Of a stretch of 64,000 bases of DNA, positions 50,232 through 58,713 are shown in pieces. The translations under genes were made by a program, and so were the position numbers. The notes beneath the pieces were generated by a model. It did no database searches and had not been told where the DNA came from. It saw only the letters and a program-made list of their open reading frames with translations. This DNA is from Tepidamorphaceae bacterium (GTDB lineage: Bacteria > Pseudomonadota > Alphaproteobacteria > Rhizobiales > Tepidamorphaceae), in NCBI GenBank assembly GCA_028279445.1, contig JANQNT010000012.1:1-64000 (forward strand), read 5' to 3'. Every line of letters starts with the position of its first letter. Within the stretch, counting starts at the first letter, position 1.

Positions 50232-50900
50232 TCAGAATACGAACGCCGGCTCCTTGTCGAATCCCGGCAGCGGCAGCGTATTGGCATCGAATTCGGCCGT
50301 GCCGCTGAGGTCGTTGCCCACCTTGCGATACAGCATGCCGCGGCCGACCGGCCCCTCTCGCAGAACACAGACCAGGCGACCACCGTCGCGCAGTTGCGCC
50401 ACCAAGTCATCGGGAATCACCTCGACACTGCCCTCGAGGACGATCACGTCATACGGGCCCTGCTCGGCGAACCCCTCCGCCAGGCTTTCGTTGAAGACGG
50501 CGACCGTATCGACCTCTTCCTCCATCAGAATGGCGGCTGCGCGTTCGGCAAGCACAGAATCGCTCTCGATACCCACCACCGCGCTCGCAAGCCGGGCGAT
50601 CACGGCGCTGGAATAGCCGCTTGCCGCACCGACATCGAGGACGAGATCGTCGGGACCGATCCCGGCAAGCTGGACCAGCCGCGCGAATACCATGGGTTCG
50701 ACGATGAAACGGGCCGGGCCCCCCGGCGTCTCGTCGGAGATCACCAGGTCCTCATCGAGATAGGCAACAGGGCGCAGCGAGGCGGGGAGGAACTTCTCGC
50801 GTTCCACCTCGAGCATGGCGACCAGCAGCCGGGTGTCGGTGACCGCGTTGGGCCGCAACTGGGATTCCACCATGCGCTCGCGCGCCAGCTCAAAGTCCAT
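50232..50900 (-). CDS. Protein-L-isoaspartate O-methyltransferase family protein
   Basis: A 222-residue PCMT-family protein starting MDFELARERMVESQLRPNAV, the form typically encoded just upstream of tolC in Hyphomicrobiales. The SAM motif is LVLDVGAASGYSSAVIARLA. The substrate loop is shorter than in the pcm at 23347-24036, and the usual catalytic Ser/Thr region reads LVISDETPGGPARFIVEP. It may have a function other than isoaspartate repair. There is no signal peptide. Confidence 0.9.
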   Translation of the reverse strand: MDFELARERMVESQLRPNAVTDTRLLVAMLEVEREKFLPASLRPVAYLDEDLVISDETPGGPARFIVEPMVFARLVQLAGIGPDDLVLDVGAASGYSSAVIARLASAVVGIESDSVLAERAAAILMEEEVDTVAVFNESLAEGFAEQGPYDVIVLEGSVEVIPDDLVAQLRDGGRLVCVLREGPVGRGMLYRKVGNDLSGTAEFDANTLPLPGFDKEPAFVF

Positions 50901-51061
50901 GCCGCCTCAGCTCTTCCCGGCGTCACGCCGCCGGAACTGGAATGTGTCCAAAGTGAACGCGTTATCCAGTCCCTACCCGCCCACGGGCGGTGAGATCAAG
51001 CGCTTCCGGCGATGCGGGGCAATCGGTCCACGGAGCCATTATGCGTACTGATCGGGGTTGC

Positions 51062-51135
51062 TGGAGGCCACGCCCGGAATCGAACCGGGGTATACGGATT
51101 TGCAGTCCGCTGCGTCACCACTCCGCCACGTGGCC
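51062..51135 (-). tRNA. tRNA-Cys (GCA)
   Basis: A complete cloverleaf read on the minus strand: acceptor GGCCACG pairs with CGTGGCC, anticodon loop CTGCAAA with anticodon GCA, T-arm GGTTCGATTCC, discriminator T and encoded CCA. 74 bases. It lies alone, between the pcm-like gene and a small membrane-protein gene. Confidence 0.95.
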
Positions 51136-51203
51136 AGCGGCAAGCGTTTTCGCGGTGCCGCCGCGCGATGTCAACCGCCAAGGCCGGCACGGTTCATATA
51201 TGG

Positions 51204-51518
51204 CTAAGATCGGCTCTTGGCGCTGCGCCGGTCGACCGGCGCGGCCGCAGTCCGTGCGCGACCGAAGCGACGCCGCAGCCAGACCTGCGCGCGACGGCGC
51301 AAGCGGCGCACCGGCGCCAGGTCCACCGACAGCACGATCAGGCCGAGCGGGATCATCCACAGGCCAAGGACCGGCAGGAACCCGAACAGTCCACCGAAGA
51401 TCAGCGCCGCGCCCAGCGCGATGCGCGCCAGCCGGCTGGCCGGCAAGGCGATGGACCGGTTGCCGAGGCGTATCCTGCCGCCGTTGGCCGGTGCATCGGT
51501 CTGGTTGCGGGTCAGCAC
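51204..51518 (-). CDS. Small membrane protein, PGPGW-type (hypothetical)
   Basis: A 104-residue protein with a polar N terminus, two close hydrophobic segments (about 30-65: ARIALGAALIFGGLFGFLPV, LGLWMIPLGLIVLSVDLAPV) and a very basic Arg-rich C-terminal tail. The PVLGLWMIPLGLIVLS pattern resembles the PGPGW family of uncharacterised transmembrane proteins. Function unknown. It lies between two tRNA genes. Confidence 0.7.
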   Translation of the reverse strand: MLTRNQTDAPANGGRIRLGNRSIALPASRLARIALGAALIFGGLFGFLPVLGLWMIPLGLIVLSVDLAPVRRLRRRAQVWLRRRFGRARTAAAPVDRRSAKSRS

Positions 51519-51632
51519 TGCATGCGTCCTCGTGAGCCATCACGCCGGCCGAAGATATGGTAACGCGCGGGCCTGGCGAAAAGGTTTGCAATTCGCCAGC
51601 GCTTTGCTATGACCCTCGCCCACATTTCCTGA

Positions 51633-51708
51633 TCCCCGGTAGCTCAGTTGGTAGAGCAAGCGGCTGTTAACCGCTGGGTCGCTGGTTCGAGTCCGGCCCG
51701 GGGAGCCA
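51633..51708 (+). tRNA. tRNA-Asn (GTT)
   Basis: A complete cloverleaf: acceptor TCCCCGG pairs with CCGGGGA, D-arm AGCTCAGTTGGTAGAGC, anticodon loop CTGTTAA with GTT, T-arm TGGTTCGAGTCC, discriminator G and encoded CCA. 76 bases. Confidence 0.97.
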
Positions 51709-51805
51709 ACTCAATCGAAGCGTTTGCCGCAGGGTCGTTCCCTGCCCTGAAACATGGCGTCAACGGGCCTGACCCTTAAGCCTTATCGGCGCGACCCATG
51801 TTCAC

Positions 51806-54241
51806 TCACCCCCGCACCCGTTCGAAGTCCGGATCGTAGGGACAAGCCGGGATGACCTCGGCGCCGAAACGCTCGCCCAGCATGTCGATGGTAAGCGAGG
51901 TGCCCGGTCCGGCCAGATCCGGCGTCACGAATGCCAGTGCCAGGTTCAGACCGGTGCGATGGCCCCAGTCGCCGGAGGTGACGGTGCCGACGACGACGTC
52001 GCCGCGCATGACCGAAGACCCGGCATGGACCGCACGGTCGTCGCAGGCGACGGCCAGCGTGACAAGCTGTCGCTTCGGGCCCTCGGCGCGTCTGGCGGTC
52101 AGCGCGTCCCGGCCGATGAAGTCGCCCTTGTTCAGCCGGACGAAGCGCTCCAGGCCGGTTTCAAAGGGATCGAACTCGGTCAGGATATCGGCTTTCCAGT
52201 GCAGAAAGCCCTTCTCGATGCGCATCGATTCAACCGCGCGGCTACCGAACAGCGAAAGCCCGTGCGCCGCGCCCGCATGGCGCAGGGCCAGCCAGGCCGC
52301 GTGAAGCTGGGCGTTGGGGACGTGGATTTCATAGGCCAGTTCGCCCGAGAAGCTGACCGCCACCACCACCGCCGGCGCGATGCCCACGAAGGCTTCGCGC
52401 ACCGACAGCCAGGGAAATGCCGCCGCCGACCAGTCGCCCCGCGCAGCCGCCGACAGCACCTCGCGCGCCCTCGGCCCGGCCAGGACCAGGATCGTGGCGT
52501 CGTTGGTCAGGGACCTGATGGTCACGTCCTCGTCCGGGTCCAGATGGGCGGTGAGCCAGTCCATGTCATGGAATTCCGAGGCCGCGGCGGAGCCGTACCA
52601 GACGCGCGCGGGGCCGCGCGGACCCTCGGGCAGATTGGCGATTGTCGCCTCGCCCTTGAGCATGCCGTGGTGGTTGAGCAGGTAGCCAAGCCCCACCCGG
52701 CCGTCCCGGCATGGCACGCGGCCGCAGATCATCCGGTCGAGAAAGTCATGCCTGTCCGCGCCGGTGATCTCGAACCGGTTGAAGCCGCTGACCTCGGTCA
52801 GTCCGACACCGGATTGCACCGCGGCCACTTCCGCGGCAACGATGTCGTGCACCTCGTTGAAGCAGAAGCCGTGGGTTTCGGTGAAATCCGGCCGGGGCTT
52901 GATGTAATCGATCCGCTCCCATCCATTGACCACGCCGAAGGCGGCGCCCTCGGCGGCCAGCACGGGCGTCAGCGGCGTGGTCTTGATCGGGCGTCCGGCC
53001 GGGCGATGCTCGTGGGGCAAGTGAAACCGGAATTCGTTCTGGTAGTCCTCGACCGCCTTCAACGCCGTCAGTTCGACATTGGCGTGCCCGGTGAAACGGC
53101 GCGGGTCGATGACCCAGGTGTCGTAGCAGGCTTCGCCCTGCACGATCTGCTGCGCCAGAAGCCATCCGTGGCCGCCTCCTTCGCCGAGCCCGGCGCGCAG
53201 TCCGATGATGCAATAGGCGTTGCGCCGGCCCGGCACCGGACCGACCAGCGGCGCCCCGTCCATGGTGTAGGTGATCGGGCCGTTGATGACGGTGTGAATC
53301 CCCACATCCATCAGTGCAGGCATCCGCGCGAAAGCCCCTTCAAGCACGTCGGTCACGCGATCGAGATCGTCGGGGCACAGCGCATTGGCGAAATGTGGGT
53401 CGATGCCGTCCATGCCCCAGGTCCGGCAGTCCTGCTCGTAGAAGCCGACGAGCAGGCCGTCGCGTTCCTGGCGGGAGTAGAAATCGCTGATCGGGCAGCG
53501 GATCAGCGGCATCCGGTGCCCGGCCTCGCGGATGGCCGGGATCTCCTCGGTGACGAAATACTGATGCTCCATCGACATCACCGGGTGGTGCACGCCCATC
53601 ATCGCGCCAAGCTCGTTGACGCGGTAACCGCAGGCATTCACCACGATGTCCGCATCGACCGTGCCCTTTGAGGTTTCGACGATCCAGGTGTCGTCGTCGC
53701 GCTGGCGCAGCCCCGTCACAGGGGTGTTGCGGTGGATTTCCGCGCCGGCCTTGCGCGCCCGGCGGGCCAGTGCCTGGCAGAGCTGTGCGGGGTCGATATC
53801 GCCGTCAAGCGGATCCCAGAGACCGCCAAGCAGGTTCTCGGACGAAATCAGCGGGTGACGCCTGACGCATTCCGCCGCGTCGATCACTTCGAATTCGACG
53901 CCCATCCCACGCGCCATCGAAGCGAAGTGGCGGTATCCGTCCATCTGCGCCTGAGTGTTGGCCAGGCGAATGCCGCCGTCGGCATGGTGGTAATTGATCG
54001 GATAGTCGGGGTCTTCCGACAGCGCCTTGTAGAGCGCGATGGAGTGGCTCTTGAGACCGACCATGGTCTGCGTCATGCCGAAATTCGTCACCTGGGCGGC
54101 GGAATGCCAGGTCGTCCCCGAGGTCAGTTCGTCCCTTTCGAACAGCATGACATCACTCCAGCCCTCGGTCGTGAGGTGATAGAGCACCGAGCAGCCGGCG
54201 ATTCCACCGCCGATGACGGCGACTTTCGTGCGTGTCTTCAT
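51806..54241 (-). CDS. Dimethylglycine/sarcosine dehydrogenase-like flavoprotein (DAO-GcvT)
   Basis: An 811-residue two-part enzyme from MKTRTKVAVIGGG at 54241 (the longer frame is non-conserved). Residues 1-390 form a DAO-type FAD domain with VAVIGGGIAGCSVLYHL. SGTTWHSAAQV holds the His that binds FAD covalently in dimethylglycine dehydrogenase. Residues about 430-811 are GcvT-type folate-binding domains (FEITGADRHDFLDRMI; FLHWKADILTEFDPFETGL). It probably oxidatively demethylates an N-methyl amine and passes the one-carbon unit to tetrahydrofolate. The substrate could be dimethylglycine, sarcosine or a related compound. It is divergent from the MttB-family gene. Confidence 0.9.
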   Translation of the reverse strand: MKTRTKVAVIGGGIAGCSVLYHLTTEGWSDVMLFERDELTSGTTWHSAAQVTNFGMTQTMVGLKSHSIALYKALSEDPDYPINYHHADGGIRLANTQAQMDGYRHFASMARGMGVEFEVIDAAECVRRHPLISSENLLGGLWDPLDGDIDPAQLCQALARRARKAGAEIHRNTPVTGLRQRDDDTWIVETSKGTVDADIVVNACGYRVNELGAMMGVHHPVMSMEHQYFVTEEIPAIREAGHRMPLIRCPISDFYSRQERDGLLVGFYEQDCRTWGMDGIDPHFANALCPDDLDRVTDVLEGAFARMPALMDVGIHTVINGPITYTMDGAPLVGPVPGRRNAYCIIGLRAGLGEGGGHGWLLAQQIVQGEACYDTWVIDPRRFTGHANVELTALKAVEDYQNEFRFHLPHEHRPAGRPIKTTPLTPVLAAEGAAFGVVNGWERIDYIKPRPDFTETHGFCFNEVHDIVAAEVAAVQSGVGLTEVSGFNRFEITGADRHDFLDRMICGRVPCRDGRVGLGYLLNHHGMLKGEATIANLPEGPRGPARVWYGSAAASEFHDMDWLTAHLDPDEDVTIRSLTNDATILVLAGPRAREVLSAAARGDWSAAAFPWLSVREAFVGIAPAVVVAVSFSGELAYEIHVPNAQLHAAWLALRHAGAAHGLSLFGSRAVESMRIEKGFLHWKADILTEFDPFETGLERFVRLNKGDFIGRDALTARRAEGPKRQLVTLAVACDDRAVHAGSSVMRGDVVVGTVTSGDWGHRTGLNLALAFVTPDLAGPGTSLTIDMLGERFGAEVIPACPYDPDFERVRG

Positions 54242-54311
54242 GAGCCTTGAGGCCTCCCTGGCAGCCCGTTTTCGGCTGGGGCCTGCACCTCGATCAAGGT
54301 GACGCAGAGAG

Positions 54312-54329
54312 TTTCGAAATTTTCGAACA
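54312..54329. promoter_or_regulatory. Putative regulator-binding site in divergent promoter region
   Basis: TTTCGAAAT at 54312-54320 is followed directly by TTTCGAACA at 54321-54329, in the AT-richest part of the gap between the dehydrogenase and methyltransferase genes. The same TTTCGAAAT occurs at 57050-57058, upstream of the nearby LysR gene. A shared LysR box is a plausible reading. Confidence 0.4.
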
Positions 54330-54421
54330 ACAAATTTGAGTTTCGCCACTTCGCAAGGATCGCGTTGCCTCGACCCTCCGGATACGGCTCTGCTGCGCAC
54401 CGGAAACGTTCAATCCCGGAC

Positions 54422-54447
54422 GTCCTGACCCGGGGGTCCTGACCCGG
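54422..54447 (+). repeat. 12-bp direct repeat over the mttB-like ribosome-binding site
   Basis: GTCCTGACCCGG occurs twice without mismatch, at 54422-54433 and 54436-54447, period 14. The second copy runs into the Shine-Dalgarno sequence CGGAGG (54445-54450) just before the ATG at 54457. It may be slippage or a post-transcriptional control site. Confidence 0.6.
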
Positions 54448-54456
54448 AGGCTCTGA

Positions 54457-55974
54457 ATGTCTGCAATACGCCGACGCTCGGGCGGCCGTCGCGACCGGCT
54501 CGAACAGCGCGCAGCCGGACCGGTCAATCCGTGTCCGCCAGGCCAGACAGGTGGACAGTACCGCCCGCTCACAGACGCCGACATCGCAGCGATTTACGAG
54601 ACCGCGCTGCGTCTTCTGGCCGATCTGGGCATGGGCGAGGTGCCCGAGCGGCTGGCGCACGACCTTATGGCGGCAGGCGCAACGCACAGTGACGCCGGAC
54701 GTGTGTGCTTTCCCAAGGCGCTGGTGGACGATGCGGTCGCATCGGCGGCCAAGCGCTTCGTGCTGCACGGCCGCGACGAAGCCCGCTCGATCGAGGTGGG
54801 CGGCGCGCGCGTCCATTTCGGCACGGGCGGTGCGGCGGTTCAGACACTGGACCTCGATACCGGCCGCTACAGGCCCTCGACGCTGGCCGATCTGCACGAT
54901 TTCACGCGGTTGCAGGACACGCTGGAAAACGTCAGTTGGTTCACGCGTTGCTGCGTTGCGACCGACCTGTCCGACAATTTCGAGCTCGACATCAACACCG
55001 CCTATGCGCTGGTGAAAAACACCACCAAGCCGGTCGCGACCTCGTTCACGCTGGCCGACTACGTGCCGCCCATTGTCGAGATGCTGGACATGGTGGCGGG
55101 AGGAACGGGCGCCTTCTCGCGCCGCCCGTTCCTGAAAGCACATATCAGCCCGGTGATCTCGCCCATGCGGTATGGCGAGGATGCGGTGGATGTCGTCTAT
55201 GCCTGCATCGCGCACGATATCCCGATCTCCAACATCACTGCGGCCCAGTCAGGCGCCACGGCGCCGGCGACGCTGGCCGGCTTTCTGGCGCAGTCGCTGG
55301 CGGAAACGCTGGCGAGCCTCGTCATGGTTCACGCGATCCGGCCAGGCCATCCCATGGTGTTTTCGAACTGGCCCTTGGTCATTGACCTCAGGACCGGCGC
55401 CTTTGCCGGCGGCGGCGGGGAGATCGCGGTGCTCAATGCCGCCTCGGCGCAGATTTCCAACTGGCTCGGGCTGCCCTCGGGCGTGGCGGCGTCGATGACC
55501 GACGCCAAGGCGATCGACGCGCAATACGGGATGGAGAAGGGGCTGACGGCGCTGGCGGCCGGGCTTGCCGGTGGCAATCTCGTCTACGAGAGTTCCGGCA
55601 TGACGGCATCGCTTCTGGGCGCGAGTTTCGAGGCCTTCGTGCTCGACAACGAGATGCACGCCGCGATCTATCGCGCCATGCGCGGGATCGAGGTCAGCGA
55701 GGACACGCTCGGCTTCGAGACGATCCGCGAGGCGGTGCTGGGCGAAGGACACTTTCTGGGCCATGCCCACACCTATGCGGCCATGGAGCGGGACTATTTC
55801 TACCCCAAGCTCGCCGACCGCGACGCGCCCATGGTGTGGGCCGAGAAGGGTGCCCCGGATATCTGGATGCGGGCGCGCGAAACCGTGCACGCCATCCTCG
55901 AAAGCCACCGGCCCGACTATCTGACGGCCGATCAGGACGCGCAGATCCGGGCGCGATTTCCCATCAGGGACTGA
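54457..55974 (+). CDS. Trimethylamine methyltransferase (MttB) superfamily protein, non-pyrrolysine
   Basis: A 505-residue TIM-barrel protein of the MttB family, starting MSAIRRRSGG with CGGAGG as ribosome site. The family N-terminal region (YRPLTDADIAAIYETALRLL) and later barrel strands (ITAAQSGATAPATLAGFLAQ; VYESSGMTASLLGASFEAFV) are visible. There is no in-frame TAG, so it is of the non-pyrrolysine type, like the glycine-betaine methyltransferase MtgB. Such enzymes transfer a methyl group from a quaternary amine to a corrinoid protein, but none is encoded nearby. It faces the LysR gene, overlapping its 3' end by 11 bp, and is divergent from a dehydrogenase that could use the demethylated product. 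Confidence 0.88.
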   Translation: MSAIRRRSGGRRDRLEQRAAGPVNPCPPGQTGGQYRPLTDADIAAIYETALRLLADLGMGEVPERLAHDLMAAGATHSDAGRVCFPKALVDDAVASAAKRFVLHGRDEARSIEVGGARVHFGTGGAAVQTLDLDTGRYRPSTLADLHDFTRLQDTLENVSWFTRCCVATDLSDNFELDINTAYALVKNTTKPVATSFTLADYVPPIVEMLDMVAGGTGAFSRRPFLKAHISPVISPMRYGEDAVDVVYACIAHDIPISNITAAQSGATAPATLAGFLAQSLAETLASLVMVHAIRPGHPMVFSNWPLVIDLRTGAFAGGGGEIAVLNAASAQISNWLGLPSGVAASMTDAKAIDAQYGMEKGLTALAAGLAGGNLVYESSGMTASLLGASFEAFVLDNEMHAAIYRAMRGIEVSEDTLGFETIREAVLGEGHFLGHAHTYAAMERDYFYPKLADRDAPMVWAEKGAPDIWMRARETVHAILESHRPDYLTADQDAQIRARFPIRD

Positions 55975-56989
55975 CGGGGTCGGCCGGCCTCTCCGGCGGC
56001 GGCAAGACTTCCCTTCTCGGGATCAGGCCGAACCGTTCGGCCATCCAGGGATAGCGACCGACGGTGGGCTCGATCACCATGCGCTGCACGCTGTGACGCA
56101 GGCTCGTCTCCAGAACGTCCTTGATGTTGGCTGGAAGGTCCTCCCGGCAGAACAGCGATATCTGGCGCGAAAACGCCTTGCCCGGAAAGGGCATGGCCCG
56201 AAGATCGGAATGGTATCGTTGGGCGCGCGCAAAGGTCAGCGCGGTGGTGATCGTCCATCCCCGCCCCGCCGCCACCATGGCGAGGATCATGTGGGTGCTC
56301 TCGAACTCCATGCGCTCGGCAAATCGCAGACCATGGCGGCGCAGTTGCGCCTCGATGCGCCGGCCCAGGAACTGTCTCTTGCTGTAGCGCAACAGGGGAA
56401 GTCTGCCGGCCTGCGAGGTAAAGAACTGAAAATCCCCCGACGCCTCCGGGACGCTGGCCGGCGCCACGACGATGAACGGATCGCGCAGCACCGGCTCTTC
56501 GATAATGCCAGCAGCGTCGAGGTCCACCGACGACGCGATGCCGATGTCGGTCTGCTCGCTGTGCAGGAGTTCGGCGATCTCGTGCGTGGGGCGCGACAGG
56601 ATCGAGAAATCGCACAGCGGCATGGCGGCGGCCAGCCGCACCACCATGGCTGGCGCGACATCCGCATCGAGATCTTCGATATGCGCGATCCTCAGCAACC
56701 GCTGGAGCGACTGCAGATCCTCCGACCAGATTTCGGAGATGCCCTGTCGGAGCAACCACATGGCTTCGTCGACCCGGCGCAGCAGGACATCGCCCGCCGG
56801 TGTCAGCCGCATCGGACGCTTGCCGTGATCCACAAGCTGCGCCCCGACCGCCTTCTCCAGGCAGGCCAGGTGATGCGACGCCGTGCTGACCGAGATGCCG
56901 AGGCTCCGCGCCCCGTCGCGCACCGTTCCTTGCCGCGAGATGGCCTGATAGACCTCCAGCCACTTCAGGCTCAGCTTTGAGCGTTGCAT
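55964..56989 (-). CDS. LysR family transcriptional regulator
   Basis: 341 residues from MQRSKLSLKWLEVYQ at 56989. The N-terminal winged helix-turn-helix (about 5-65, QAISRQGTVRDGARSLGISVSTASHHLACLEKAVG) is followed by the periplasmic-binding-like effector domain. The HTH has the SVSTASHHL recognition helix in place of the common SQSAVS type. It is convergent with the MttB-family gene (11-bp overlap) and divergent from phr. Likely control of the methyltransferase/dehydrogenase pair is inferred from position and the shared TTTCGAAAT motif. Confidence 0.93.
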   Translation of the reverse strand: MQRSKLSLKWLEVYQAISRQGTVRDGARSLGISVSTASHHLACLEKAVGAQLVDHGKRPMRLTPAGDVLLRRVDEAMWLLRQGISEIWSEDLQSLQRLLRIAHIEDLDADVAPAMVVRLAAAMPLCDFSILSRPTHEIAELLHSEQTDIGIASSVDLDAAGIIEEPVLRDPFIVVAPASVPEASGDFQFFTSQAGRLPLLRYSKRQFLGRRIEAQLRRHGLRFAERMEFESTHMILAMVAAGRGWTITTALTFARAQRYHSDLRAMPFPGKAFSRQISLFCREDLPANIKDVLETSLRHSVQRMVIEPTVGRYPWMAERFGLIPRREVLPPPERPADPVSP

Positions 56990-57049
56990 CGTCTCCCCCC
57001 TGATGACGCCACGCCCGGCGCGGGCAAGCTCAAGGTACGCATTCGATTT

Positions 57050-57058
57050 TTTCGAAAT
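57050..57058. promoter_or_regulatory. Second TTTCGAAAT motif, upstream of the LysR gene
   Basis: TTTCGAAAT within GATTTTTTCGAAATATCG lies 61 bp upstream of the LysR start, a usual position for an autoregulatory LysR site. It matches the motif in the divergent promoter at 54312-54320. Confidence 0.35.
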
Positions 57059-57147
57059 ATCGCCGAAGACGCTGCTGCGCAAGCGCGCTTGCGATGATCT
57101 GTTTCAATTATGGCATCATTTGTTCAATGAAATGCAGCCCGAGGTCT

Positions 57148-57177
57148 TGATCTCGCATCCGTGTTGGCGCGTATTAT
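57148..57177 (+). promoter_or_regulatory. Candidate ECF sigma (RpoE/ChrR-type) promoter of phr cluster
   Basis: TGATCT (57148-57153), an 18-bp spacer and TATTAT (57172-57177) lie 70 bp before the phr start. The -35 matches five of six bases of TGATCC, the RpoE (ECF11) -35 element described for Rhodobacter singlet-oxygen genes, and the spacing agrees; the -10 match is weak. No RpoE/ChrR gene is in the window. Confidence 0.35.
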
Positions 57178-57246
57178 ACGTTAGTAGGGTGCCGTCCCGG
57201 CGCCACCTTCGGTTGAGTGACGTCCCGGACATCGCGGCAGGGGGCC

Positions 57247-58713
57247 ATGGCGCAACAGGATTCGCCGGTCATAGTATGGTTCCGCGAGGACCTGAGGCTT
57301 GCCGACAATCCTGCGCTCAACGCCGCGGCCGCCACCGGACGCCCGGTGCTCGGCGTATTCATCCTCGACGAGGAAAGCGACGGTATCCGCCGTCTTGGCG
57401 GCGCCTCGCGCTGGTGGCTGCACCATTCGCTTGCCGCCCTGCGTGACGACTTGGCCGCACTCGGCTCAGCTCTGATTTTATTGCGTGGGAGCAGTGGCGA
57501 TGTGCTTCGCCGCCTGGCGGGTGACTGCGGGGCAACCGCGGTCCACTGGAACCGCCGCTACGCGCCCGCCGGGATCGCCCTCGACACGAACATCAAGGCG
57601 GACCTGACCGCAGCGGGCCTGGAGGCGGTCAGCCATCCCGGTAATCTGCTGGCGGAACCGTGGACGGTGGCAACGGCCGACGGCGCGCCCTACCGCGTCT
57701 TCACGCCGTTCTGGAAGGCGGCGCGGGCGCAAAGCTGGCGCGATACGCCGCTGCCGGCGCCGGACACGTTGCAGCCCTTCGGCCGGGCACCGACGAGCGA
57801 TCGTCTGGAGGACTGGGGCCTGCTGCCGCGCAGTCCGGACTGGGCCGCCGAGTTCCCCGAGCACTGGACACCGGGGGAAACGGGCGCGCGCCAGCGCCTC
57901 ACAGCGTTCCTGGAAACCGGGCTTTCCGGCTACGCAAGCAAGCGCGACCGGCCCGACCTGATCCACACCTCGCGGCTGTCGCCACACCTTCGTTTCGGCG
58001 AGATCAGCCCGGTCACCATCGCCGCGGCGGTGGCCCATGCCCGCGACAGCGGCAAGGCCACACAGCGCGACGCGGACAAGTTTCTGGCCGAGATCGGCTG
58101 GCGGGAATTCTCCTACCACCTGCTGTATCACGTCCCGACCCTGCCGACGCAGAACCTGCAGCCGCGTTTCGATGCCTTTCCATGGGTGGAGAACCCGCAA
58201 GCTCTCGCCGCCTGGCAGCGCGGCATGACCGGCTACCCGCTGGTCGATGCCGGCATGCGGGAGCTGTGGCGCACCGGCACCATGCACAACCGGGTGCGCA
58301 TGGTGGTGGCCTCGTTCCTGATCAAGAACCTGCTCATCCACTGGCGCGAGGGCGAAGCGTGGTTCTGGGACACGCTGCTGGACGCCGATCACGCCAACAA
58401 CGCGGCGAGCTGGCAGTGGGTGGCCGGCTGCGGCGCGGATGCCGCCCCCTTCTTCCGCATCTTCAATCCGGTCCTGCAGGGCGAGAAGCACGATCCCGAC
58501 GGGGCCTACGTGCGCCGCTTTGTGCCGGAGCTGGCGAACCTGCCGGCGAAGTTCATTCACCGGCCCTGGGAAGCACCGTCACAGGTGCTGGCGGATGCGG
58601 GCGTCACGCTCGGCGCCACCTACCCGCAACGCATCGTCGACCACGCCGAAGCACGCAACCGGGCACTTGCCGCCTTTGAGACCATCAAGGGCCAATCACG
58701 GACAGCCGCATGA
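57247..58713 (+). CDS. phr: Deoxyribodipyrimidine photolyase
   Basis: Blue-light flavoenzyme that splits UV-induced cyclobutane pyrimidine dimers. 488 residues from ATG 57247 (MAQQDSPVIVWFRED); ATG 57217 is an alternative. The antenna (Rossmann) domain is in 1-130. The FAD-binding C-terminal domain holds RDRPDLIHTSRLSPHLRFGEISP, the GTMHNRVRMVVASFLIKNLL block with the Asn-Arg signature, and AASWQWVAGCGADAAPFFRI, supplying Trp residues of the electron chain. The stop overlaps the next start by 4 bp (ATGA). Confidence 0.96.
   Translation: MAQQDSPVIVWFREDLRLADNPALNAAAATGRPVLGVFILDEESDGIRRLGGASRWWLHHSLAALRDDLAALGSALILLRGSSGDVLRRLAGDCGATAVHWNRRYAPAGIALDTNIKADLTAAGLEAVSHPGNLLAEPWTVATADGAPYRVFTPFWKAARAQSWRDTPLPAPDTLQPFGRAPTSDRLEDWGLLPRSPDWAAEFPEHWTPGETGARQRLTAFLETGLSGYASKRDRPDLIHTSRLSPHLRFGEISPVTIAAAVAHARDSGKATQRDADKFLAEIGWREFSYHLLYHVPTLPTQNLQPRFDAFPWVENPQALAAWQRGMTGYPLVDAGMRELWRTGTMHNRVRMVVASFLIKNLLIHWREGEAWFWDTLLDADHANNAASWQWVAGCGADAAPFFRIFNPVLQGEKHDPDGAYVRRFVPELANLPAKFIHRPWEAPSQVLADAGVTLGATYPQRIVDHAEARNRALAAFETIKGQSRTAA

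Noticed and set aside
54457-55974. Possible pyrrolysine-containing MttB
   Set aside because: No in-frame TAG interrupts the gene and the frame is open over the full family length, so it is a non-pyrrolysine homologue.
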